From: Dechloromonas sp. H13
Lineage (GTDB): Bacteria; Pseudomonadota; Gammaproteobacteria; Burkholderiales; Rhodocyclaceae
Length of the DNA stretch: 64,000 nt
Reading direction: 5' to 3'
Assembly: GCF_009469615.1 (NCBI RefSeq)
Contig: NZ_SSXX01000001.1
Coordinates: 682,001-746,000, forward strand
The notes below the pieces were generated by a model. It was not told the DNA's origin. It made no database searches and worked only from the letters and a program-made list of their open reading frames with translations. This document shows, one piece after another, positions 8,431-16,629 of this stretch (positions are counted from its first letter, which is position 1; each line of letters starts with the position of its first letter). The position numbers were made by a program, and so were the translations under genes.

Positions 8431-8805
8431 ATGGTGTTTTTCGAGCTTTTCGCCAACAACCCGGAAATGGTCCGCCTCGCGGCCGGCGAGGCGCTGTTCC
8501 GGGAAGGCGAGGACGGCCATCTGATGTACGTGCTGACCACCGGCAACGCCGAGGTCATCGTCAACAACCGCGTCGTCGAGACCCTGCAGCACGGCAGCAT
8601 CGTCGGCGAGATGGGCCTCGTCTCGCCCGGCCCGCGCTCGGCCACGGTGGTGGCGACGACCCCCTGCGAGTTCGTCGCGGTCGACGAGAAGCGCTTCCAG
8701 TTCCTCGTCCAGCAGACGCCCTTCTTCGCCACCCAGGTCATGCGCGTGCTGGCCGAACGCCTGCGCCACGCCAATCAGATGGTGACGCCGCTCGAAGACA
8801 TCTGA
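8431..8805 (+). CDS. cyclic nucleotide-binding domain protein (single CNB domain)
   Basis: A 124-residue protein that is essentially one CNB beta-roll: GEALFREGEDGHLMYVL, then HGSIVGEMGLVSPGPRSATVVA, which corresponds to the phosphate-binding cassette G-E-M/L...R-S/T-A. No DNA-binding or catalytic domain follows, so it could be a free-standing ligand sensor. A ribosome site (TTAAGGAGATCGC) precedes the ATG. It overlaps the 3' end of the opposing small Cys protein gene by about 30 bp. cAMP or c-di-GMP binding cannot be distinguished here. Confidence 0.85.
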   Translation: MVFFELFANNPEMVRLAAGEALFREGEDGHLMYVLTTGNAEVIVNNRVVETLQHGSIVGEMGLVSPGPRSATVVATTPCEFVAVDEKRFQFLVQQTPFFATQVMRVLAERLRHANQMVTPLEDI

Positions 8806-8996
8806 GCGGCGCGTGCCGGCAGGAATTCGCCGCACCAGGCGTGCGGGCCGACAAGGGGAAAGCGCCAGTGATGCGCCTCGCGCGGCGAGGCGTCACCGGC
8901 GAAGACGGGCGGAAAGCGGTGGCAGCTGCCATTCACGGCATCGGCCGGCTTGAAGTAGCGGCAATGCTCGCACACGGGTTCGAACGGTAAATTCAT
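8775..8996 (-). CDS. small four-cysteine protein, third gene of the PlcP-like operon
   Basis: A 73-residue protein with cysteines in a C-x2-C ... C ... C pattern: CEHCRYF (residues 9-15), SCHRFPP and WCGEFLPA. This looks like a small zinc- or iron-binding module; similar short proteins with CxxC...C.R.PP...WCGEF are, to my knowledge, widespread and uncharacterised. A GAGGAG ribosome site precedes the ATG, which is only 10 bp after the glycosyltransferase stop, so it belongs to the same minus-strand operon. It overlaps the convergent CNB gene at its 3' end. Confidence 0.65.
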   Translation of the reverse strand: MNLPFEPVCEHCRYFKPADAVNGSCHRFPPVFAGDASPREAHHWRFPLVGPHAWCGEFLPARAAQMSSSGVTI

Positions 8997-9006
8997 GCTC
9001 CTCGGC

Positions 9007-10188
9007 TCAGGCGGTTGCGGTCAACGGCCTTTCCGAGGCAATTTTCAAGCCCGCCAGCTGGCGGTAGAGTTGGGCGAGGCGGCCGGCCAGCGCGGTGTCC
9101 GACCATTCCTCGGCGTAGGCCGGCGCTTCCTGGGCCAGGTGGCGCCAGGCCTCCGGACAGTTGAGGAAATGCCCGAGCATTTCGCCGAAGGCGTGCGGGT
9201 CGGCCGGCGGGCAGAACGCACCACGACCGGGCGCCAGGATGTCGGTCGTCCCCATTTCGGCGAGGGCGATCACCGGCAGACCGGCGGCCATCGCTTCGAG
9301 CAGGACGAGGCCCTGGGTTTCGGTGCGCGAGGCGAAGACGAAGACGTCGGCCGCCGCGTAGCAGTCCGGCAGATCCCGGTCGCGTTCGAGATAGCCGATG
9401 AAGCGCACCGCGCCGGGCAGGCCGAGCGCCCGCACCTGCGTCTGCAGGTCGGCCATCGCCGGCCCCTCGCCGGCGACCACCAGCAGCACGTCGGGGCGCA
9501 GCTGGCGCGCCCGGACCAGGGCTTCGAGCAGGAAGCCGATGTTCTTCTCGTGCGCCACGCGGCCGACGAACAGCGCCACCGGCTGCCCGAGCGGAATGCC
9601 GTGGCGGGCGCGGAAGGCCGGGCCGTCGCCGCGCGCGAAACGGGCGGTCGGGATGCCGGTCGGCAGCACGTGCAGGGGCGTCGTCACGCCGTAGGATGCA
9701 AGACGCTGGTGCATCGCCGTCGACGGCACGACCACGGCATCGAGCGCATTGCACTGGCGGCGCGAGAAGGCGCGTGCCTGGCCCCGGAGCCAGCCGGCGG
9801 GCAGGAAGGAGGCATAGTGCTGCAGGTATTCCTCGAACAGCGTGTGGTAGGTTGCCAGCACCGGCAGGCCCAGCCTGCGCGCCGCGCGCAGGCCGGCGTA
9901 GTGGGCGACAAAGGGGGTCTGGATGTGGATCAGGTCGCAGTCGCGGGCCGCCGCCAGGACCGCGCGCCGCATCGCCCGCCAGCCGACCAGGCGGTCCTCG
10001 CGGTCGCCCGGCACCGGGCGGCCGGGCACGCGCACGACGCCCGCCTCGGCGGCCTCGTCGCCGTAGCGCGGGACGACCAGGCGCACCTCGATGCCGTGCG
10101 CGGCCAGCGTGCCGCGGAAGGTCTCGATCGAGGTCGACACGCCATTGACGCGCGGGAAATAGACATCCGACACCATCAGGACACGCAT
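9007..10188 (-). CDS. glycosyltransferase, diacylglycerol-glycosyltransferase-like (Agt/GT4)
   Basis: A 393-residue GT-B enzyme. The N-terminus MRVLMVSDVYFPRVNGVS and the YHTLFEEYLQHY motif resemble 1,2-diacylglycerol 3-glucosyltransferases. The C-domain has LFVGRVAHEKN and the EX7E region ASRTETQGLVLLEAM. Its start codon follows the stop of the PlcP-like gene with no intervening base, so both are co-translated. Known PlcP-Agt pairs use PlcP-derived diacylglycerol to build glycolipids under phosphate starvation; assigning that role here is inference from the pair, the motif and the upstream Pho box. Sugar specificity is unknown. Confidence 0.85.
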   Translation of the reverse strand: MRVLMVSDVYFPRVNGVSTSIETFRGTLAAHGIEVRLVVPRYGDEAAEAGVVRVPGRPVPGDREDRLVGWRAMRRAVLAAARDCDLIHIQTPFVAHYAGLRAARRLGLPVLATYHTLFEEYLQHYASFLPAGWLRGQARAFSRRQCNALDAVVVPSTAMHQRLASYGVTTPLHVLPTGIPTARFARGDGPAFRARHGIPLGQPVALFVGRVAHEKNIGFLLEALVRARQLRPDVLLVVAGEGPAMADLQTQVRALGLPGAVRFIGYLERDRDLPDCYAAADVFVFASRTETQGLVLLEAMAAGLPVIALAEMGTTDILAPGRGAFCPPADPHAFGEMLGHFLNCPEAWRHLAQEAPAYAEEWSDTALAGRLAQLYRQLAGLKIASERPLTATA

Positions 10189-10974
10189 TCAGGCCTCCGC
10201 CGGTTCAATCGCCGGTGCGGCGAGCGCCGGCACCCGCTGCCGCACGCCCCACGCCACCAGTTCGAGGCGGCCGTCGAAGTGCTCGACGATCGCCGTGCAT
10301 GAATCGACCCAGTCGCCGCAATTGACGTAGCTGAGGCCGTCGACCTCGCGGATCGCGGCCCAGTGGATGTGGCCGCAGATGACGCCGTCCAGGCCGCGCT
10401 CGCGGGCATGATGGACGGCCGATTCCTCGAAATCGAAAATGAAGTTGAGCGCCGTCTTGACCTTGCGCTTGGCGTAGCCGGCCAGCGACCAGTAGCCGGC
10501 GAGGCCGAGCTTGCGCCGCCCCCAGGACAGCCAGTTGTTGAGGCGGACCAGCAGGTTGTAGGCGTGGTCGCCGAGCACCGCGACCCAGCGGTGGTGGCGC
10601 GTCACCTGGTCGAAGAGATCGCCGTGGATGAGCAGGAAACGGCGTCCGTCGGCCGTCTCGTGGACCAGTTCGGCGGCCACCTCGATGTCGCCGAAGACGA
10701 CGCCGCAATACTCACGCAGCGCCTCGTCGTGGTTGCCGGGAATGAACACGACGCGCTCGCCGTGGCGCGCCCGGCGCAGCAGCTTCTGGACCACGGTGTT
10801 CTGCGCGGGCGTCCAGTGGATGCTGCGGCTCATCGCCCAGAAGTCGATGATGTCGCCGATCAGAAAGGTCTGCTCGGCCGAATATTCGCGCAGAAAATCG
10901 AGCAGGCACTCGGCCTGGCACGCCCGCGTGCCGAGGTGGATATCCGAGAGAAATACTGATCTGACCCGTGGCAT
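10189..10974 (-). CDS. plcP: PlcP-like metallophosphoesterase (phospholipase C type; UDP-diacylglucosamine pyrophosphatase family)
   Basis: A 261-residue calcineurin-like phosphoesterase. Metal-binding motifs occur in order: SDIHLG (D11, H13), GDIID (D41), GNHDE (N81, H82), HGD (H117) and CGHIH (H202, H204). The segments HLGTRACQAECLLDFL and NCGDWVDSCTAIVEH are more like PlcP, the phosphate-regulated phospholipase C, than like LpxH of lipid A synthesis. Automated annotation would probably call it a UDP-2,3-diacylglucosamine diphosphatase. A Pho box with two perfect half-sites lies 45 bp upstream and a diacylglycerol-type glycosyltransferase directly follows, both favouring membrane-lipid remodelling. 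Confidence 0.85.
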   Translation of the reverse strand: MPRVRSVFLSDIHLGTRACQAECLLDFLREYSAEQTFLIGDIIDFWAMSRSIHWTPAQNTVVQKLLRRARHGERVVFIPGNHDEALREYCGVVFGDIEVAAELVHETADGRRFLLIHGDLFDQVTRHHRWVAVLGDHAYNLLVRLNNWLSWGRRKLGLAGYWSLAGYAKRKVKTALNFIFDFEESAVHHARERGLDGVICGHIHWAAIREVDGLSYVNCGDWVDSCTAIVEHFDGRLELVAWGVRQRVPALAAPAIEPAEA

Positions 10975-11007
10975 GGCGCCACGATAGCGGGCGCCGGTTA
11001 AGCGCCG

Positions 11008-11036
11008 GTGACGCCCGCGTGACAGCGGGATGACAG
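11008..11036 (-). promoter_or_regulatory. Pho box (three half-sites) upstream of plcP
   Basis: On the minus strand CTGTCAT-CCCG-CTGTCAC (11036 to 11019) is a consensus PhoB site. A third 7-mer, GCGTCAC (11014-11008), continues the 11-bp phase. The start codon of the PlcP-like gene is at 10974. No convincing -10 lies 10 nt after the perfect pair, so the exact promoter is uncertain. Confidence 0.75.
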
Positions 11037-11050
11037 GCCACCATTGACGC

Positions 11051-11086
11051 GGCTGCGGTCGACGCCGGAATTCGGGCAAATTCCGG
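11051..11086 (+). repeat. dispersed intergenic repeat, TGCGGTCGAC family, copy 1
   Basis: Begins GGCTGCGGTCGACGCC and continues into an A/T-richer part, GGAATTCGGGCAAATTCC, which can pair GGAATT with AATTCC. The preceding CCATTGACGCG is shared with copy 2 at 14.2 kb. Confidence 0.7.
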
Positions 11087-11188
11087 AGAGCCCGAGCATG
11101 GTGGAAGCTTGATCCAATGGCCAAAACCAGGCCAGCCGAAACTCAAGCTGGATCAGGCAAGCACCGACCAGGCATGTGCCTACGCGGC

Positions 11189-11221
11189 GAAAAAAAGCCC
11201 GCCGTGCGGCGGGCTTTTCAG
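11189..11221. terminator. bidirectional intrinsic terminator
   Basis: GCCCGCC-GTGC-GGCGGGC flanked by an A-run on the left and a T-run on the right. It lies downstream of the DUF1254 gene (minus) and in the spacer before plcP. It can stop transcription from either side. Confidence 0.8.
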
Positions 11222-11269
11222 ACGGTGCTACGGTTGCCGGCGCAGCATCCGGCCTCTCCGGGCTTCCGA

Positions 11270-12766
11270 TCAGGAAGCCTCCTTGACTCCGGGAACCTTC
11301 CAGCTGCCATCCAGAATCGACGGCGCCTCTTCCTTCGGCCAGTACAGGCGCATCATCAGCACAAAGTCACCCTTGGGCGCCGGCAGCCAGTTCGACTCCT
11401 TGTCCTTGCCCGGCGATTCGTTCTGGATGTAGAGGTCGACCGACCCGTCCGGGTTCGTCTTGAACTTGTTGCGCTGGCTCAGGTTGTACCGGTTCAGCTT
11501 GTTGTCGACGAAGAAGTAGTCCGCGTCGTACATCGTCAGCGACCAGAAGCCGTTGACCGGCGGCAGATGCCCCTTTTCGAAGCGCATGACGTACTTCTTC
11601 TCGCCGCTGTACTTGGCGGCGATGTCCGGCCCCTGGGAGGTCGGATACACGGCGTCCTGCGGCCGGTTGGCGCCGAGGCCGATGGCGGTGACCAATGCGC
11701 GCTGAATGTAATTCGTGCCGTAGAGGCCCGTCTTCGTCGTGAACAACCAGCCGTTTTCCAGCTTCATGTCACCCGCGACGATGCCGGCCTTCATCCAGTC
11801 CATGATCAGTTCCTGAGCCGGCTTGGGTGCGCCGGCAAGGCCCTTGGCGACGGCAGGATCGAGCTTGGCCGCGTCGAAGTCCTGGCCGGGAACGACACCG
11901 ATCTTCGCCAGCTTGGCGACCATCGGGGCATCGTCGGCAGCCGCCGGATTGGTCTTGAGCAATTCGGCGAAGAGCTTGAAGTACGCCGTGGCATCGAGCG
12001 CGTTGACCTGCTCACGCACGGCGGTCTTCATGTCGATGCCCGGATCGACCGTTCCGGGCGCCGGGGTATAGGGCTTCCCGTAGGCCGACAGCGGCACGAC
12101 CGACATCTTGTCCTGCAAGGCATGAACCGCCTTGTAGTCCTCGGGGGTGCCGGTGCAGTAGATGCGTCCGAGAATCCAGACCAGCGCGGTCGGCGACTTG
12201 TACTCGGTCACGCCGGCCGGCAACTCGCCGGACCAGCCGGGGCCGGTGATGGCGTAGGTTTGCGCCTTGGTGCCCGTCGTCCGCTTGCCGGGAACCTGGA
12301 ACACGCTGGTGAAGCCGTCGAGCATCGGGAACAGGGCGTAGCGATCCTTCATATCGGGGATGCTGAGGATCCAGGGCTCCTTGGAGACGTCGATCCAGGT
12401 CGTCGTGTAGAGCGTGTCGGCGTTCGGCGCCGTGACATCGCGGTACGAGGCGTCTGGGTAGCTGCGCATGCGGACGAATTGCCCCATCGGTGCGCGCGAA
12501 CCTTCCGGTGCGGCGACATTGGTCATGACGCGGCGCGTCATCTCCATGGTGACGAGGGGGTAGGCGTAGACGTAGCTTTCGATGGCGATCGCCCGCACTT
12601 CGGCTTCCTTCGATGCCGCTTCGAGCGCCTTGGCTTCGGCTTCGGCCTTCGCCTTGGCCTCCATGGCGACCCGGTCGACCTGTGTTTCCGGCTGCTTGCT
12701 GCAGGCAGCCAGGGTCAGCGCGCACAGGGCGGCCGTCGCCGCCCAGGACAGATGTTTTCTTTGCAT
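11270..12766 (-). CDS. DUF1254/DUF1214 lipoprotein
   Basis: A 498-residue predicted lipoprotein: signal peptide with lipobox LAAC (C22), then an Ala/Glu/Lys-rich helix (about residues 33-62) likely to form a coiled coil. DUF1254 follows (YVYAYPLVTMEMTRRVMTN, PNADTLYTTTWIDVSKEPW) and DUF1214 at the C-terminus (GFWSLTMYDADYFFVDNKL). The biochemical role of this family is unknown. The start at 12766 is the ATG of the signal peptide, preceded by AGGAGAAAAAA; an upstream in-frame extension is a shadow. It is transcribed divergently from an AraC-type regulator. Confidence 0.9.
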   Translation of the reverse strand: MQRKHLSWAATAALCALTLAACSKQPETQVDRVAMEAKAKAEAEAKALEAASKEAEVRAIAIESYVYAYPLVTMEMTRRVMTNVAAPEGSRAPMGQFVRMRSYPDASYRDVTAPNADTLYTTTWIDVSKEPWILSIPDMKDRYALFPMLDGFTSVFQVPGKRTTGTKAQTYAITGPGWSGELPAGVTEYKSPTALVWILGRIYCTGTPEDYKAVHALQDKMSVVPLSAYGKPYTPAPGTVDPGIDMKTAVREQVNALDATAYFKLFAELLKTNPAAADDAPMVAKLAKIGVVPGQDFDAAKLDPAVAKGLAGAPKPAQELIMDWMKAGIVAGDMKLENGWLFTTKTGLYGTNYIQRALVTAIGLGANRPQDAVYPTSQGPDIAAKYSGEKKYVMRFEKGHLPPVNGFWSLTMYDADYFFVDNKLNRYNLSQRNKFKTNPDGSVDLYIQNESPGKDKESNWLPAPKGDFVLMMRLYWPKEEAPSILDGSWKVPGVKEAS

Positions 12767-12904
12767 TTTTTCTCCTATCGATTGCTGGGGCACTGCGTGA
12801 ATTCGCTCCCGGAAGGCATGGAGCTGGCGGAAATGCGTTCATGTGCCGAGCCTCGGTTACTTGTCTGGGGAAACCACAGGGCCTGAGCTCGGAGCGTAGT
12901 CAGT

Positions 12905-12956
12905 ATAGATAATAACGATACGCAATTGCGTGACAGTTTTTTCAATTTCCTGACAT
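12905..12956. promoter_or_regulatory. divergent promoter/operator region between DUF1254 gene and araC-type gene
   Basis: Contains a perfect 12-bp palindrome ACGCAATTGCGT (12920-12931), an AT-rich TATAGATAAT (12904-12913), and two direct TGACA-T/G-TTT repeats starting at 12931 and 12951. The 20-bp spacing, two helical turns, is what AraC-type regulators usually need. Binding of the neighbouring regulator is inferred. Confidence 0.45.
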
Positions 12957-12959
12957 TTC

Positions 12960-14051
12960 ATGCCAAAATTCCAGGGACATTTTTCAGGATGCGCCGTGGA
13001 AAATTCGACTGCAAGCAAACGCGGCCGTCCGCCGATCAGCAACCAGGTCATCCGGGTGGGCGGCGCCATCGCGCTGCCCGCCCTGCTTCGCGAGCGCGGG
13101 ATCGACGCCGACGCGCTGATCGCCGAGGTCGGCCTGCAGGCAGCGGCCTTTGACCATCCCGACAACGTGATTCCGTTCGCCAAGCTGGGGGAGTTGACGC
13201 ATATCGCCGCTGCGCGCACCGGGCTGCCCGACCTCGGTTTGCGCGCCTGCATGCAGACCGGACTCGTGATGCTCGGCACGGTCGGCTACCTGGCGGCCAA
13301 CGCCGCAACGGTCGGGGCGGGGTTGGCCTGCCTCCAGTCCTATCTGCACCTGCACGACGGGGGGGGGGCGGCACCCTACTTCCATCGCGAGGGCAGTCTC
13401 GGCGTGTTGGGTTACGAAGTACTGGAACCCGACCAGGTGGGCGCCGAGCAAATCGTTTTTGGCGCAATCGCCATTGCGGCCAATCTCCTGCGTGAAATCT
13501 GCGGCGCTGATTTCGCACTGCGCGAAGTGAATTTCGCGTACCGGGCACCGTCGGACACGTCGGCATTTTCCGCGCATTTCGCTGCCCCGGTTCGCTTCGA
13601 CACCGACCGCAATGCCGTGATATTCGATGCTGCCTTCCTCGAGCGTCCAATTGCCGGCGCGAAACCCCTTCTCCATGATTTCCTCACGTCGCAACTGCGG
13701 GAGAAAGAGGGCATCGGGGAAGGGGAGGTTGCCAGGGATCGAATCCAGCGGGTGATGCGAACCCTGCTGGCGACGGGGTGCATCAGCCAGGACGAGGTGG
13801 CGCGCGCCTTCGGGATGAACAGAAGAACCTTCGCCCGGCGTTTGCAGGAGCGGGGAACAACCTTCAGGGCGCTTCTCGATGCGGTTCGCTTCGATGCGGC
13901 GCGTGGGGTTCTGAGCAGTTCCGCCGTGTCGCTGGAAGATGTCGCCAACCGCCTGGGCTACGCTGACGTTACCGCCTTTGCACGAGCCTTCCGGCGCTGG
14001 TCCGGGGAATCTCCCGCCGTTTGGCGGCGCAGGCATGTGGCGGTTGTTTGA
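12960..14051 (+). CDS. AraC-family transcriptional regulator (OruR/ArgR-like)
   Basis: A 363-residue regulator: an N-terminal 'arabinose-binding-like' ligand domain (about residues 35-225) and a C-terminal double helix-turn-helix (about 262-360) containing VARAFGMNRRTFARRLQERG and VANRLGYADVTAFARAFRRWSG. It is divergent from the DUF1254 lipoprotein, its probable target. The ATG at 12960 has a poor ribosome site; a GTG at 12996 behind a CAGGA motif is a plausible alternative start. A run of ten G bases (13359-13368) inside the ligand domain is a potential slippage site; the frame is open as given. Confidence 0.88.
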   Translation: MPKFQGHFSGCAVENSTASKRGRPPISNQVIRVGGAIALPALLRERGIDADALIAEVGLQAAAFDHPDNVIPFAKLGELTHIAAARTGLPDLGLRACMQTGLVMLGTVGYLAANAATVGAGLACLQSYLHLHDGGGAAPYFHREGSLGVLGYEVLEPDQVGAEQIVFGAIAIAANLLREICGADFALREVNFAYRAPSDTSAFSAHFAAPVRFDTDRNAVIFDAAFLERPIAGAKPLLHDFLTSQLREKEGIGEGEVARDRIQRVMRTLLATGCISQDEVARAFGMNRRTFARRLQERGTTFRALLDAVRFDAARGVLSSSAVSLEDVANRLGYADVTAFARAFRRWSGESPAVWRRRHVAVV

Positions 14052-14202
14052 TCGCCAGGCTGATGGCCATGCCGCGCCTGTCGCCTCTCTTCTCCCTTTT
14101 CCTGCGTGAAAAACCACCATGAACGGCAGTTGCACCTTGCAACCCGTCCTTCGGGAGACACGGGCGCCAAGCCGGCAGCGGGTCGCGGGTCGCCATTGAC
14201 TC

Positions 14203-14240
14203 GCCTGCGGTCGACACCTAAATTGGCACGATTTTCAAAC
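14203..14240 (+). repeat. dispersed intergenic repeat, TGCGGTCGAC family, copy 2
   Basis: GCCTGCGGTCGACACC followed by an A/T-rich tail (AAATTGGCACGATTTTC). It lies 20 bp before the purT start and shares the leader CCATTGAC-x-CG with copy 1. Confidence 0.65.
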
Positions 14241-14260
14241 GCAAAGGATCGAGGAATTTC

Positions 14261-15475
14261 ATGCAGATCGGCACCCCGCTCTCCCCGTCCGCCCTGCGCG
14301 TCATGCTGCTCGGCGCCGGCGAACTCGGCAAGGAGGTCATCATCGCGCTGCAGCGCCTCGGCGTCGAAGTGATCGCCGTCGACCGCTACGCCGACGCCCC
14401 CGGCCACCAGGTCGCCCATCGCGCACATGTCATCGCGATGACCGACGGCGCCGCCCTGCGCCGCCTGGTCGAGCTGGAAAAGCCGCACCTGATCGTGCCG
14501 GAGATCGAGGCCATCGCCACCGACACGCTGGTCGCCATCGAGGCGGCCGGGCTGGCCGAAGTCATCCCGACCGCGCGCGCCGCGAAACTGACGATGAACC
14601 GTGAAGGCATCCGCCGCCTGGCCGCCGAGGAGCTCGGCCTGCCGACCTCGCCGTACAAATTCGCCGATTCGCTGGACGAGCTGCAGGCCGCCATCGACGG
14701 CGCACATGGCGAAAAGGGCATCGGCTACCCGTGCATCGTCAAGCCGGTGATGTCGTCGTCCGGCAAGGGGCAGTCGCTGCTGCGCGGCGCGGACGACGTG
14801 CGCAAGGCCTGGGACTACGCGGCGAGCGGCGGCCGGGTCGACGCCGGCCGCGTCATCGTCGAGGGCTTCATCGACTTCGACTACGAGATCACCCTGCTCA
14901 CGGTGCGCGCCCGCGATGCCGCCGGCGCCGTGACGACGCATTTCTGCGAGCCGATCGGCCACGTGCAGGTGTCCGGCGACTATGTCGAATCGTGGCAGCC
15001 GCAGCCGATGAGCCCTGCCGCGCTGCACCGGGCGCGCGAAATCGCCGCCGCCGTCACCGGCAACCTCGGCGGCCGCGGCCTCTTCGGCGTCGAACTGTTC
15101 GTCAAGGGCGACATGGTGTGGTTCTCCGAAGTCAGTCCGCGCCCGCACGACACCGGCCTGGTCACGCTCTGTTCGCAGCGTTTCTCGGAATTCGAACTGC
15201 ACGCCCGCGCCATCCTCGGCCTGCCGGTCGACACCGCCCTGCGCGAACCCGGCGCCTCGGCGGTCATCTACGGCGGGATGGAAGCCAAGGGGATTGCCTT
15301 CGCCGGACTGGAAGAGGCGCTCGCCGTACCGCGCAGCGACCTGCGCCTGTTCGGCAAGCCGGAGGCGTTCACCAAACGCCGCATGGGCGTCGCCGTCGCC
15401 AACGGCGACGATGTCGAACAGGCCCGCGCACGGGCGAAGCTGGCCGCCGGCAAGGTTCGGCCGCTGCCGCGCTAA
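14261..15475 (+). CDS. purT: formate-dependent phosphoribosylglycinamide formyltransferase
   Basis: A 404-residue ATP-grasp ligase that uses formate and ATP to formylate GAR in purine synthesis. The N-terminal [14 protein letters not shown] dinucleotide-like fold, the ATP-grasp block [12 protein letters not shown] and the SPRPHDTG metal-binding motif are clear, as is the C-terminal [11 protein letters not shown]. Length is normal. It is a single gene, and its stop overlaps by 4 bp the stop of a convergent 60-residue gene. Confidence 0.97.
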   Translation: MQIGTPLSPSALRVMLLGAGELGKEVIIALQRLGVEVIAVDRYADAPGHQVAHRAHVIAMTDGAALRRLVELEKPHLIVPEIEAIATDTLVAIEAAGLAEVIPTARAAKLTMNREGIRRLAAEELGLPTSPYKFADSLDELQAAIDGAHGEKGIGYPCIVKPVMSSSGKGQSLLRGADDVRKAWDYAASGGRVDAGRVIVEGFIDFDYEITLLTVRARDAAGAVTTHFCEPIGHVQVSGDYVESWQPQPMSPAALHRAREIAAAVTGNLGGRGLFGVELFVKGDMVWFSEVSPRPHDTGLVTLCSQRFSEFELHARAILGLPVDTALREPGASAVIYGGMEAKGIAFAGLEEALAVPRSDLRLFGKPEAFTKRRMGVAVANGDDVEQARARAKLAAGKVRPLPR

Positions 15476-15654
15476 CGCGCGCGGACCGGCAGGGCGCTCA
15501 GGTCCGATGCGCACAGGCCGGCCAGTTCGCCGACCACGCGGTTGATGCCGTCGCCGATCAGCCACCACACGTGGCCGTAGGGGCGAACGGTGATGCCGCG
15601 CTCGGCGCACAGTCGCCTTGCCTTGTCACGCAATTGTTCGATCCGGTTTTTCAT
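15472..15654 (-). CDS. hypothetical 60-residue protein coupled to psd
   Basis: A 60-residue basic protein ([20 protein letters not shown]...) with an N-terminal amphipathic helix and a central [18 protein letters not shown] segment. Its ATG overlaps the psd stop (ATGA), so ribosomes finishing psd can start here. I do not recognise a family. The translational coupling is the main evidence that it is a real gene; a role beside phosphatidylserine decarboxylase is a guess. Confidence 0.6.
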   Translation of the reverse strand: MKNRIEQLRDKARRLCAERGITVRPYGHVWWLIGDGINRVVGELAGLCASDLSALPVRAR

Positions 15655-16583
15655 GTCGCCTCCAAAGCGCATCTGTTTTCCGGAGGATTGTCGTCCGGGC
15701 ATGTTGCAGCGGTATTAAGCGCCGGCGCCTGCAGCAGTGGCTGCCCCATGCGCACCCGGCTGCCTTCGGCGATGCCTCCGCAGAGGGCGAAGCCCGGCGG
15801 GGTGAAGACGATGATCGTCGAGCCGTGTTCGAACCAGCCCATCTCGTCGCCGCGGCGGTAGTCGGCGGCGCAGGCGATGCGGTTGGGGCCGCGATAGCGC
15901 AGGCTCAGCAGGTCGCCGAGGCAGTGCAGGCGGATGCTGGCGACGAGGACGGCGGCGACCGGCACGAGGAGGATGCGCTGGCCGCCAGCCAGGGTCGCCT
16001 CGACGACCGCCCGCTCGTTCCGGCAGAACAGTTTCTCGACGCGCCGCAGGGCAATCGGATTGACGTTCCAGGTATCGCCGGAAATGTAGGTCACCCGGTC
16101 CACGTGGCAGTCGTCGGGAGCGTGGAAGCGGTGGTACATGCTCGACGTCAGCCTTAGTGTGACGTAGCTGCCGTCGCGGTAGCGCTCGACCAGCGCCGGG
16201 TCGCCGAGCAGTTCGGGCAGCGTGTACGGGAAGCCCTTGGCCTGGATCAGCTGCGTGCCGGCGATGCGCCCGCAGGCGCCGACGATACCGTCGCAGGGAC
16301 TGACCAGCAGGCCCGGCGTCGCATCGACCGGCCGCGCGCCGTCCTTCAGTTGCCGGGTGAAGCAGTCGTGCAGGCTGCGGAAGCGCGTCTGCCGCGCCTC
16401 GCCAAGGTCGAGGTCGGCGAAGAGCTTCCAGACGGCGATCGACGCCCGGCAGACCAGCGGCTGCTCGATCTTGCTGAACCAGCCCATGAAATGCGTCAGG
16501 GTCTGGCGCGGAATCCGGTTGGTGAGCAGGAAATTCAGGTCTTCCTGGAGGGCTAAGCGGGCGATCAGTCGGCGCATGGTCAT
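15651..16583 (-). CDS. psd: phosphatidylserine decarboxylase (proenzyme)
   Basis: A 310-residue proenzyme that makes phosphatidylethanolamine at the inner membrane. The self-cleavage site that generates the pyruvoyl group is the GST in WFEHGSTIIVF near the C-terminus. SPCDGIVGACG and the YHRFHAPDDCHV histidine motif are also typical. A TTG at 16619 would give a 12-residue longer product, but the ATG at 16583 (MTMRRL) fits the family better. It is divergent from a class-III aminotransferase with only 46 bp between start codons, so their promoters overlap. The C-terminal tail of ~30 residues after the catalytic domain is variable. Confidence 0.9.
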   Translation of the reverse strand: MTMRRLIARLALQEDLNFLLTNRIPRQTLTHFMGWFSKIEQPLVCRASIAVWKLFADLDLGEARQTRFRSLHDCFTRQLKDGARPVDATPGLLVSPCDGIVGACGRIAGTQLIQAKGFPYTLPELLGDPALVERYRDGSYVTLRLTSSMYHRFHAPDDCHVDRVTYISGDTWNVNPIALRRVEKLFCRNERAVVEATLAGGQRILLVPVAAVLVASIRLHCLGDLLSLRYRGPNRIACAADYRRGDEMGWFEHGSTIIVFTPPGFALCGGIAEGSRVRMGQPLLQAPALNTAATCPDDNPPENRCALEAT

Positions 16584-16629
16584 GTCTTTGTAAAGAGGCT
16601 TGGGTAGAAGGTCGGACAAGGAGAAATCA

